From positions 1 to 8,505 of the forward strand of contig PXBV01000282.1 of the NCBI GenBank assembly GCA_003565575.1: a stretch of 8,505 bases of DNA, given 5' to 3'. Source of the stretch: Psychroflexus sp. Its GTDB lineage: Bacteria; Bacteroidota; Bacteroidia; Flavobacteriales; Flavobacteriaceae. Shown here one piece after another: positions 1-6,572 of this stretch; position 1 is the first letter of the stretch, and every line of letters starts with the position of its first letter. Both the position numbers and the translations under genes were made by a program. The notes beneath the pieces are model-generated. The model saw nothing but the letters and a program-made list of their open reading frames with translations. It had not been told where the DNA came from and did not search any database.

Positions 1-942
1 GAAGTTGACGCAGACAATACGGATGATGAAGGAAGAATACTAGCATCACCTCTAGCCAAAAAAATAGCTGAGGACAAAGGAATAGACTTAAGAAAAGTAA
101 GCGGTTCTGGTGATAATGGTCGTATTGTAAAGAAGGATGTAGAAGACTTTAAACCATCAAAAGCATCTGAAACTAAAGCATCTACTGCAGAAAAATCAGA
201 AACAGCTAAGCCAAAACAAGAAGCTGTTCCAGCACCTGAACTTTACACGCCTGTAGGTGAAGAGTCATTTGAAGATGTGAAAAACTCTCAAATGAGAAAA
301 ACCATTGCTAAACGATTATTAGAATCTAAAAATTCTGCTCCACATTACTACCTCACAATTGAGGTTGATATGGAAAACGCTATGGCTTCTAGAAGCCATA
401 TCAATCAGATGCCAGATGTGAAAGTATCTTTTAATGACTTGGTCATCAAAGCTTCTGCTATGGCTTTAAGAAAACACCCTCAAGTTAACTCATCATGGAA
501 TGGAGAGGCTACAAAAATAGCTAAACACATTCACGTAGGAGTAGCGGTGGCAGTAGATGAAGGTCTTTTGGTTCCAGTTCTTGAGTTTGCAGATCAACAG
601 AGTTTAACACAGATTGGTAACAACGTGAAAAACTTAGCGGGTAAAGCAAAAAATAAAAAGCTACAGCCTGACGAAATGGAAGGTAGCACGTTTACAGTAT
701 CCAACCTTGGAATGTTTGGTATAACAGAATTTACGAGTATCATAAATCAACCAAATTCTGCTATCCTTTCAGTAGGGACAATTGTGGAAAAGCCTGTTGT
801 CAAAAATGGACAAATAGTTGTAGGAAATACCATGACGCTCACTTTGGCCTGTGACCACAGGACAGTAGATGGTGCTACTGGCGCAAAATTCCTACAAACA
901 TTAAAAACGTATTTAGAAAATCCAGTGACCATGTTAGCTTAA
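1..942 (+). CDS. pdhC: Dihydrolipoamide acetyltransferase, E2 of pyruvate dehydrogenase complex (5' end missing)
   Basis: This is the E2 core enzyme of the pyruvate dehydrogenase complex, which moves the acetyl group from lipoamide to CoA in the cytoplasm. The reading frame is open from base 1, so 313 C-terminal residues are present and the N-terminal lipoyl domain(s) lie outside. Visible residues 12-50 form the peripheral subunit-binding (E3-binding) domain, starting RILASPLAKKIA and ending GDNGRIVKKDVEDF. Residues 51-90 are a flexible hinge rich in Lys, Glu, Ala, Thr and Pro. Residues 93-313 are the catalytic domain, beginning MRKTIAKRLLESK, with the active-site motif DHRTVDG (His286, Asp290). 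The segment PHYYLTIEVDM and the ending LENPVTMLA resemble E2 of pyruvate dehydrogenase rather than the 2-oxoglutarate or branched-chain enzymes (family knowledge). A GTG at 277 lies inside the frame and is not a start. The gene ends in TAA and is followed by an intrinsic terminator. Confidence 0.95.
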   Translation, partial: EVDADNTDDEGRILASPLAKKIAEDKGIDLRKVSGSGDNGRIVKKDVEDFKPSKASETKASTAEKSETAKPKQEAVPAPELYTPVGEESFEDVKNSQMRKTIAKRLLESKNSAPHYYLTIEVDMENAMASRSHINQMPDVKVSFNDLVIKASAMALRKHPQVNSSWNGEATKIAKHIHVGVAVAVDEGLLVPVLEFADQQSLTQIGNNVKNLAGKAKNKKLQPDEMEGSTFTVSNLGMFGITEFTSIINQPNSAILSVGTIVEKPVVKNGQIVVGNTMTLTLACDHRTVDGATGAKFLQTLKTYLENPVTMLA

Positions 943-973
943 TAGGCTAAGTTCACTTACTAATGAAATCACC

Positions 974-1017
974 AACTGCCTTAATTAGATTGTAAATGTC
1001 TTTTAGGGCAGTTTTTT
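974..1017 (+). terminator. Rho-independent terminator after the E2 gene
   Basis: Bases 974-984 pair with 1003-1013 to give an 11-bp stem (one G-U pair at 981/1006) around an 18-base loop, and the 3' arm runs into six T residues at 1012-1017. The lower stem AACTGCC/GGCAGTT is the GC-rich part. It sits 31 bases after the E2 stop codon and probably ends that transcript. It finishes only 10 bases before the next start codon. Confidence 0.8.
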
Positions 1018-1027
1018 ATTAAACACC

Positions 1028-1993
1028 ATGAAAAATAAACTTATATTACTTTGCCTTGGTCTTTTGTTCATTTCCTGTAAAGAGGTGAATGAAGAACAAA
1101 CTAAATCAAAAGTAGAAGAAGTTGTTTCTGATGTTATACCTACATATACTTCAGCAAAAGAAGCCTTACGCTATTTATCGTCTGATGAGTTAGAAGGTCG
1201 GGATACAGGAAGTGAAGGGATAGATAAAGCTGCAACTTTTATTGAGAATGCTCTAAAAGAATTTCAGATTCCACCTTTTTTTGAAACGTACAGGGATTCT
1301 TTTAAACTCAAAGAATTAGATGGTTATAATGTAGTTGGGATTAAAAAAGCTGAAACGCCCTCAGATTTAAAACCTTTAGTGATAGGAGCTCATTTCGATC
1401 ATATTGGTCATATTGATGCTGTGGATAATGATAGTATAGCTAATGGTGCTAATGATAATGCTTCGGGAACCGTAGCCGTATTAGAGTTAGCTCGATTTTT
1501 ATCTGATAAAACCTTAAAACGTGATGTTATTTTTGCTTTATTTTCTGCAGAAGAACGCGGTTTGGTAGGATCGAGGCATCTAGCAAACAAGTTAAAATCT
1601 GCAGAGGTTGAGCCATATCTTGTCTTTAATATTGAAATGCTAGGGGTGCAAATGAAAGATAAAAATTATAAAACGTACATAACAGGTTACGAAATATCTA
1701 ACCTTGCAGAAGTTTTTAATGGTTTTTATGACGAAGAGCTCATGGGTTATCTTCCAAAAGCAAATGAATTTAATTTATTCAAAAGAAGTGATAATTATCC
1801 GTTTTTTGAAGTTTTTAATATTCCAGCACATACCATTTGTACTTTTGATTTTACTAACTTTGATTACTACCATCATGTGAAAGATGAGTTTGAAGAACTT
1901 GAAGTGGATGCTTATGTAGAGCTGGTGGATGAGTTAAAACCTGGGGTTTTAAAACTTATCAATTCAACAGAAATACAAGTAAAATTAAATTGA
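1028..1993 (+). CDS. M28-family zinc peptidase, lipoprotein
   Basis: This 321-residue protein is a predicted lipid-anchored aminopeptidase-like zinc hydrolase of the M28 family. The N-terminus has a short hydrophobic signal (residues 4-15) and the lipobox LFISC, with Cys17 as the probable lipidated residue, so the enzyme should sit in the periplasm or at the outer membrane. The metal-site motifs come in the usual order: GAHFDH (His122), NGANDNASG (Asp143), SAEERG (Glu175-Glu176, catalytic base and ligand), NIEMLG (Glu203) and DYYHHVKDEF (His282/His283). Glu203 stands where many M28 enzymes have Asp, and RSDNYPF has Asn where SDH is frequent. The ATG at 1028 begins the signal peptide directly. 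No Shine-Dalgarno sequence is seen. It is the first gene of a likely five-gene operon and its TGA overlaps the next ATG by one base. The substrate (peptide or other amide) is unknown. Confidence 0.88.
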   Translation: MKNKLILLCLGLLFISCKEVNEEQTKSKVEEVVSDVIPTYTSAKEALRYLSSDELEGRDTGSEGIDKAATFIENALKEFQIPPFFETYRDSFKLKELDGYNVVGIKKAETPSDLKPLVIGAHFDHIGHIDAVDNDSIANGANDNASGTVAVLELARFLSDKTLKRDVIFALFSAEERGLVGSRHLANKLKSAEVEPYLVFNIEMLGVQMKDKNYKTYITGYEISNLAEVFNGFYDEELMGYLPKANEFNLFKRSDNYPFFEVFNIPAHTICTFDFTNFDYYHHVKDEFEELEVDAYVELVDELKPGVLKLINSTEIQVKLN

Positions 1994-2676
1994 TGTCTAA
2001 AACAATAGTTATAACGGGGACAAGTAGAGGGATAGGTTTTGAGCTTGTAAAGCTTTTTGCCGCAGAAGGCAATCGTGTTTTTGCTTTATCCAGAAATGAA
2101 AAACCAGTAAATGAGCTTCATTTAGAAAATGTAACTTCATTTTCTTGTGATTTAAACGACTCTTTATCCATTTCTAAAGTGATTTCAGAGATTCAGAAAC
2201 AAATAAATTCTGTAGATATTTTAATAAATAATGCTGGACAATTTTTAAAGCAAAACTTTAAAGATACAAATATGGATTTTGTAAGAAGTGTTTATGAAAC
2301 CAATGTATTTTCAGTGTTTGACCTTACCCATCAACTTCTACCACTATTGCATCAAAGTTCTCATGTAGTTACCATTAGTAGTATGGGAGGAGTCCAAGGC
2401 AGTATGAAATTTCCTGGGCTTGCAGCTTATAGCTCTAGTAAAGCAGCCGTCATCACCCTTACAGAACTTCTTGCAGAAGAATTCAAAGAAAATGGCCCAT
2501 CTTTTAATGTTTTGGCTTTAGGAGCAGTTCAAACCGAAATGCTTGAAGAGGCTTTTCCAGGCTTACAGGCACCCAATTCAGCACTAGAAATGGCAAGATA
2601 TATAAAAGACTTTTCAGAAAATGGAAATCGGTTTTATAATGGAAAATTACTGCAGGTTTCTAGTTCAACTCCCTAA
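1993..2676 (+). CDS. Short-chain dehydrogenase/reductase (SDR) family oxidoreductase
   Basis: This 227-residue protein is a classical SDR, an NAD(P)-dependent oxidoreductase with a Rossmann fold, expected in the cytoplasm. Visible motifs are the cofactor-binding TGTSRGIG (residues 8-15), NNAG (79-82), the catalytic Ser130 in TISSM, and the YxxxK pair Tyr146 and Lys150 in AAYSSSKAAV. All catalytic residues are present, so the enzyme is likely active. The Arg in the glycine-rich loop suggests NADPH preference (inference). The start is taken as the ATG at 1993, which overlaps the upstream TGA in the sequence TGATG. A TTG three bases earlier also fits the frame but is less likely. At 227 residues it is at the short end of the classical family, with a brief C-terminal substrate region ending QVSSSTP. 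The substrate cannot be told from the sequence, and the neighbours do not point to one. Confidence 0.9.
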   Translation: MSKTIVITGTSRGIGFELVKLFAAEGNRVFALSRNEKPVNELHLENVTSFSCDLNDSLSISKVISEIQKQINSVDILINNAGQFLKQNFKDTNMDFVRSVYETNVFSVFDLTHQLLPLLHQSSHVVTISSMGGVQGSMKFPGLAAYSSSKAAVITLTELLAEEFKENGPSFNVLALGAVQTEMLEEAFPGLQAPNSALEMARYIKDFSENGNRFYNGKLLQVSSSTP

Positions 2677-2682
2677 ATTTAC

Positions 2683-3279
2683 ATGAAAGAAACACTTCAA
2701 AAGTATTTACCAGAACGTGCGGTTAATCCAGTAATTGGAATGATAAAAGCGTATCAAATACAATTGAAGATTGTAAACCAACGACAAACCAAGCATGGAG
2801 ATTACAGAATGAAGTCTAATGGGCTTCATCAAATCACGGTCAATTCTAACTTGAATAAATATCGTTTTTTGATAACAACACTTCACGAGGTAGCGCACTT
2901 AGTCGCCTTCAAAACCTACGGGTTTTCTATTTTACCTCACGGAGCAGAGTGGAAGCATAGTTTTAGAAAGTTGATGCTGCCATTTTTAAATCCGGAAATT
3001 TTTCCCAGCACACTTTTGCCAGAATTAGCAAGGCATTTTAAGAACCCAACTGCAAGTAGCGATACAGATGCAAGACTTAGCATTGCTTTAAAACAATATG
3101 ATACTCCTAATGATAAAAACTTTATATTTGAAATTCCCATGGGAAGTTTATTCCAAATTTCAAACGGCAGAAAATTCAGAAAAGGGAAAAGATTAAGAAA
3201 ACGGTACGAGTGTGAAGAGCTGAGTACTGGGAAAATCTACGTCTTTCAGCCAAATGCTGAAGTCGATGTATTAAAATAA
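2683..3279 (+). CDS. SprT-like domain protein, putative zinc metalloprotease
   Basis: This 198-residue protein carries the SprT-like metalloprotease signature. HEVAH at residues 68-72 (His68, Glu69, His72) supplies two zinc ligands and the catalytic Glu, and the downstream HGAEW segment (His86) matches the third ligand in the HG-x-E/F pattern of the SprT/Spartan families. Residues 1-60 are the helical and strand part expected before the HExxH helix. The C-terminal part (about 145-198) is basic (RKFRKGKRLRKRYE) and contains a single Cys, so the four-cysteine zinc ribbon of canonical SprT proteins is missing. No signal peptide or membrane segment is visible, so it should be cytoplasmic. Spartan relatives in eukaryotes cut DNA-protein crosslinks; applying that role here is inference only. 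It lies 6 bases after the SDR gene and 5 bases before the guanylyltransferase gene and is probably co-transcribed with both. The ATG at 2683 has no Shine-Dalgarno sequence. Confidence 0.82.
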   Translation: MKETLQKYLPERAVNPVIGMIKAYQIQLKIVNQRQTKHGDYRMKSNGLHQITVNSNLNKYRFLITTLHEVAHLVAFKTYGFSILPHGAEWKHSFRKLMLPFLNPEIFPSTLLPELARHFKNPTASSDTDARLSIALKQYDTPNDKNFIFEIPMGSLFQISNGRKFRKGKRLRKRYECEELSTGKIYVFQPNAEVDVLK

Positions 3280-3284
3280 AATTT

Positions 3285-4367
3285 ATGAGTAAGAAGGATA
3301 ATTATGCAGTAATTATGGCTGGTGGGGTTGGTACAAGGTTTTGGCCTGTAAGCAAAACTTCTTATCCAAAGCAGTTTCATGATATGTTGGGCACAGGAAG
3401 GTCTCTCATTCAACACACTTTTGAAAGACTTTCTAAAATTATTGATAAGAGTCAAATATTAATCTTAACCAACTCAGATTATATTCCTCTTGTGAAACAA
3501 CAATTACCAGATGTGCATCCAGATAGAATAGTAGCAGAACCTGCAATGAGAAATACAGCCCCCTGCATACTGCTGTCTGCTTTAAAAATAAACAAAGAGA
3601 ACCCTAAAGCAAGAATTATTGTTGCCCCAAGTGATCACTGGATTGAAGACGAAACAGCCTTTGCGAAAGATGTTCAACTTGCTTTTGAAGCTTGTTCCCA
3701 AAGAGACCTTTTAATGACCATGGGCATTAAGCCAACTTTTCCTAATACAGGCTATGGCTATATTAAATTTAAAAAAGAAGACAGTACCAATATTAAAATG
3801 ATAGAAACGTTTATTGAAAAACCAGAGTATGAGGCTGCTAAATCTTTCTATAAAGATGAAAACTATCTTTGGAACTCGGGCATTTTCATTTGGAAGTCTT
3901 CCTTCATTATAGATCAATTTCAAGAATTTTTACCTCAGATGTTTCTTACTTTTGAAAAAAACTGGTCTAAACTCAATACTAATGAAGAACAAAGCTTTCT
4001 TGATGAATTTTATCCTCAACTTGATAGTATTTCTGTAGATTATGGTATTTTAGAAAAAACAAAATTAGTTGGAGTAATTGAGGCGAATTTTGACTGGAGC
4101 GATCTTGGTACTTGGGGCTCTCTGGATGATTATTTGCCAAAAGATGAAAATGATAATATTAGAATTAACGCTCAGTCTATCTTTATAAATTCTTCAAATA
4201 ATACACTGAGGACGTCAAAAGGAAAGATAGCCGTTATTAAAGGACTAGATGATTTTATTATTGTTGAAGATGAAGATGCTCTAGTCATTTTGCCAAAAAA
4301 AGATGAACAGGAACTTAAAACTATACGAAACTTAGTCATGCAAAAGTTTGGTAAAAACCATGTATAG
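3285..4367 (+). CDS. manC: Mannose-1-phosphate guanylyltransferase (GDP-mannose pyrophosphorylase)
   Basis: This enzyme makes GDP-mannose from mannose 1-phosphate and GTP in the cytoplasm, feeding surface polysaccharide, glycoprotein or GDP-fucose synthesis. The nucleotidyltransferase signature is near the N-terminus: AGGVGTRFWPVSKTSYPKQF at residues 12-31, with the GG-x-GTR loop and the PKQF lysine (Lys29). Further family motifs are the APSDHWI stretch, FIEKP at 176-180, WNSGIFIW at 196-203 and DWSDLGTW at 270-277. At 360 residues it is the single-domain form, without the C-terminal phosphomannose isomerase cupin of the bifunctional enzymes (about 470-480 residues). The ATG at 3285 is 5 bases after the SprT-like stop codon, and the gene ends 3 bases before the DUF389 gene. 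Related sugar-1-phosphate nucleotidyltransferases are the main alternative, but RFWP...PKQF favours the mannose enzyme. Confidence 0.92.
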   Translation: MSKKDNYAVIMAGGVGTRFWPVSKTSYPKQFHDMLGTGRSLIQHTFERLSKIIDKSQILILTNSDYIPLVKQQLPDVHPDRIVAEPAMRNTAPCILLSALKINKENPKARIIVAPSDHWIEDETAFAKDVQLAFEACSQRDLLMTMGIKPTFPNTGYGYIKFKKEDSTNIKMIETFIEKPEYEAAKSFYKDENYLWNSGIFIWKSSFIIDQFQEFLPQMFLTFEKNWSKLNTNEEQSFLDEFYPQLDSISVDYGILEKTKLVGVIEANFDWSDLGTWGSLDDYLPKDENDNIRINAQSIFINSSNNTLRTSKGKIAVIKGLDDFIIVEDEDALVILPKKDEQELKTIRNLVMQKFGKNHV

Positions 4368-4370
4368 ATT

Positions 4371-5810
4371 ATGGCAGAACAATCTTCAAATTCTTCAAAC
4401 ACCACGAATACTGAGTCCACTGAAAAGGTAAAGAGCAATCTAAAAGAATCTTATGGCAGCATCAAACAGTTCCTCTACGAGCTCTTAGATATTACCCATG
4501 ATACAGATAAGGACTCTACCACAGAGGCTATTCTAAAAGATATATCCTTTAAAGGTCATAACGCTTGGATTCTTATTTTTTCTATCATCATTGCATCGGT
4601 TGGTCTTAACGTAAGTAGTACAGCAGTGGTTATTGGTGCGATGCTTATTTCCCCTCTCATGGGTCCTATTGTTGGTCTTGGCTTCTCCGTAGCTATCAAT
4701 GATGTTGATACACTCAGGAGATCTCTTATAAACCTAGGCGTAATGGTGGCTCTTAGTTTAATTACTGCATTTCTATACTTTCAATTATCGCCTTTAACCC
4801 AATTAACACCTGAGCTTGAAGCAAGAACTTATCCTACAGTTTTAGATGTTTTAGTGGCGGTTTTTGGTGGCTTAGCCTTGATAATTGCCAAAGCTAAAAA
4901 GGGAACAATCATAACTGTTATTTCTGGAGTTGCTATCGCTACAGCTTTAATGCCTCCTTTATGCACAGCTGGTTATGGCTTAGCCGTTTGGGATATGAGT
5001 ATTTTTGGAGGAGCTATGTATTTGTTTACAATCAATACTATCTTTATTGCCTTGTCAACTTTTGTGGTGTCAAAATTTTTAAGGTTTCCTCTAGTTAAAT
5101 ATGCTAACTCTTTGAGGCGAAAACGAATTGCTCAAATTGCGTCCTCCATTGCAATAATTGTCATCATCCCTAGTGTGTACTTATTTTATAATCTATTAAA
5201 GGAATCTTACTTTACAAATGACGCCAATAGATTTGTACAAGAAGAACTCATGGACTACAAGCAATCTTTTTTACAAAAGAATTCAACAGTGATTTCCTAT
5301 AATTCTGGACTCAACCCAACCATTGATGTCTCTTTTTTGGGTAAAGAAATTCCAAAAGAGATAATAGAATTATGGAAAGATAAAATGAAAAGATATCAAT
5401 ACCTAGAAGATACGGAATTGAGAATACTTCAAAATGAAAATTCTGAAAATTACGATCAATTAAAATACATGGTGGAGCTAAAACGAAGAGACTCCCTAGA
5501 ACTTGCAGAATCTAAGGCCGAAATAGAAAATTTACAATACGAATTGAAATCTATGCAGAAGAGCAATAGAATTGTAAGGTTTGATCGCTTAGCTCAAGAA
5601 ATTCAATTAAACTATAGTAGTATTGATGAAATTAGTTTTGCTGACGTGATTAAGTCAAATTTTGAACAAATGGATACAATTCCAACTTTTAGTATAAAAT
5701 GGAAAAGTAATGTAACTTCAGAAGTGAAGCAAAACAATGCAAGTAAACTTGAAAGCTGGTTGTCATTCAAGCTGGAGCTTGATAATATCAACGTTATTTC
5801 CCTAAATTAA
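4371..5810 (+). CDS. DUF389 family integral membrane protein with C-terminal coiled-coil domain
   Basis: This 479-residue protein belongs to the DUF389 family of membrane proteins of unknown function. After a Ser/Asn/Thr-rich N-terminus (residues 4-17) and a polar region, hydrophobic segments appear near residues 64-82, 84-107, 118-138, 157-173, 178-200, 210-235 and 253-275. The family's most recognisable stretches are VVIGAMLISPLMGPIVGLG (86-104) and SGVAIATALMPPLCTAGYGLA (about 185-205), rich in Gly, Pro and small residues as in a channel or transporter core (inference). After the last membrane segment about 200 polar residues follow, including a heptad-like stretch at about 367-400, probably a coiled coil. 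With the hydrophobic map as read, the side of the membrane for this tail is not certain. The ATG at 4371 lies 3 bases after the guanylyltransferase stop, so the gene ends the operon. Its stop codon overlaps the convergent ATPase gene. Substrate unknown. Confidence 0.85.
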   Translation: MAEQSSNSSNTTNTESTEKVKSNLKESYGSIKQFLYELLDITHDTDKDSTTEAILKDISFKGHNAWILIFSIIIASVGLNVSSTAVVIGAMLISPLMGPIVGLGFSVAINDVDTLRRSLINLGVMVALSLITAFLYFQLSPLTQLTPELEARTYPTVLDVLVAVFGGLALIIAKAKKGTIITVISGVAIATALMPPLCTAGYGLAVWDMSIFGGAMYLFTINTIFIALSTFVVSKFLRFPLVKYANSLRRKRIAQIASSIAIIVIIPSVYLFYNLLKESYFTNDANRFVQEELMDYKQSFLQKNSTVISYNSGLNPTIDVSFLGKEIPKEIIELWKDKMKRYQYLEDTELRILQNENSENYDQLKYMVELKRRDSLELAESKAEIENLQYELKSMQKSNRIVRFDRLAQEIQLNYSSIDEISFADVIKSNFEQMDTIPTFSIKWKSNVTSEVKQNNASKLESWLSFKLELDNINVISLN

Positions 5811-6571
5811 AGTCCTTGCTGTTGAGCAAGTCTTACTTTTTTAAATAAGTTGGAAGCATACACAAAATCAGTAAGCTTTTGATTTGTGGTTTTATGAATA
5901 TTGTCTTTTGTTCCTTTCCATGCCACAACCCCATTTTCAAGATAAACAATATTTTCTCCAATTTCAAATACAGAATTCATGTCATGCGTATTGATGACTG
6001 TTGTTATTTCAAATTCATGAGTGATTTCTTGAATAAGGTTGTCTATTACTGAAGCTGTTCTTGGATCCAATCCAGAATTGGGCTCATCACAAAACAGAAA
6101 GTTAGGTTTATTAACGATTGCTCTAGCAATTGAAACTCTTTTCTGCATTCCACCACTTATCTCTGATGGTAACTTATGATTGGTATTGATTAAATTTACC
6201 CTATCTAAAACCTCTTCAACTCGGGCTTTCATCTCTACTGAAGTCATTTTAGTAAGCATTTTTAACGGAAACATCACATTTTCTTCTACTGTCATAGAGT
6301 CAAAAAGAGCACCTCCTTGAAATACCATGCCCATTTGTTTGCTTAGCTCTCTTTTTTCATCTTTAGAAAAATTTTGATAAGCCTTGCCATTGTATTCAAT
6401 AATTCCGGAATTAGGAATAAATAAACCTAATAAGCACTTCAGAAAAACGGTTTTTCCGGAGCCAGATTGTCCAATGATTAGGTTTGTCTTCCCTTTTTCA
6501 AATTCGGCATTCAACCCTCTAAGGACTTCCAAGTCGTCAAATGATTTATGTAAATCTGTAACTTTTATCAT
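5807..6571 (-). CDS. mlaF: ABC transporter ATP-binding protein, MlaF-like (MCE/phospholipid transport)
   Basis: This 254-residue protein is the cytoplasmic ATPase of an MCE/Mla-type transporter, a system that moves phospholipids between the inner and outer membranes. It has all nucleotide-binding motifs: Walker A GQSGSGKT (34-41), Q-loop Gln85 in MVFQGGALFD, signature ISGGMQKR (138-145), Walker B FLFCDE (158-163) followed by PNSGLDP, and the H-loop His196 in NTHDM. The GALFDSMTVEENVMFPL stretch is typical of the MlaF branch. The D-loop region reads DEPNSGLDP, where most ABC ATPases have DEPT. The ATG at 6571 follows the permease stop codon after one base (TGATATG), so the two are translationally close and surely one operon. 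The stop codon overlaps that of the convergent DUF389 gene by 4 bases. The last codons of this gene lie over a hairpin that may terminate the opposing operon. Confidence 0.93.
   Translation of the reverse strand: MIKVTDLHKSFDDLEVLRGLNAEFEKGKTNLIIGQSGSGKTVFLKCLLGLFIPNSGIIEYNGKAYQNFSKDEKRELSKQMGMVFQGGALFDSMTVEENVMFPLKMLTKMTSVEMKARVEEVLDRVNLINTNHKLPSEISGGMQKRVSIARAIVNKPNFLFCDEPNSGLDPRTASVIDNLIQEITHEFEITTVINTHDMNSVFEIGENIVYLENGVVAWKGTKDNIHKTTNQKLTDFVYASNLFKKVRLAQQQGL
5815..5842 (+). terminator. Candidate terminator of the five-gene operon, inside the 3' end of mlaF
   Basis: CTTGCT (5815-5820) and AGCAAG (5825-5830) form a perfect 6-bp hairpin with the tetraloop GTTG, and a run of six T follows at 5837-5842 after six bases. 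It lies 5 bases beyond the DUF389 stop codon. On the opposite strand the same bases encode the Leu-Ala-Gln-Gln-Gln end of the ATPase. The stem is short and the T-run is slightly offset, so the call is moderate. The minus strand has only a weak T stretch after the hairpin, so it fits the plus-strand operon better. Confidence 0.45.
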
Positions 6572-6572
6572 A

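Noticed and set aside
277..942. A separate 221-residue acyltransferase gene starting at GTG 277
   Set aside because: The same frame is open back to base 1 and encodes the E3-binding domain and hinge, so 277 is an internal codon of the E2 gene.
1990..1995. TTG at 1990 as the start of the SDR gene
   Set aside because: The adjacent ATG at 1993 gives the usual short N-terminus before TGTSRGIG, and the TGATG overlap is a common coupling arrangement.
4187..4399. AAATTCTTCAAA occurring twice, about 200 bases apart, as a possible repeat
   Set aside because: Both copies encode Asn-Ser-Ser-Asn within coding sequence; AT-rich codon use explains the match and no longer similarity surrounds it.
4172..4438. 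Minus-strand open frame of 88 residues across the guanylyltransferase/DUF389 junction
   Set aside because: It lies opposite two well-supported genes and its Ser/Phe-rich translation shows no family features, so it is a shadow frame.
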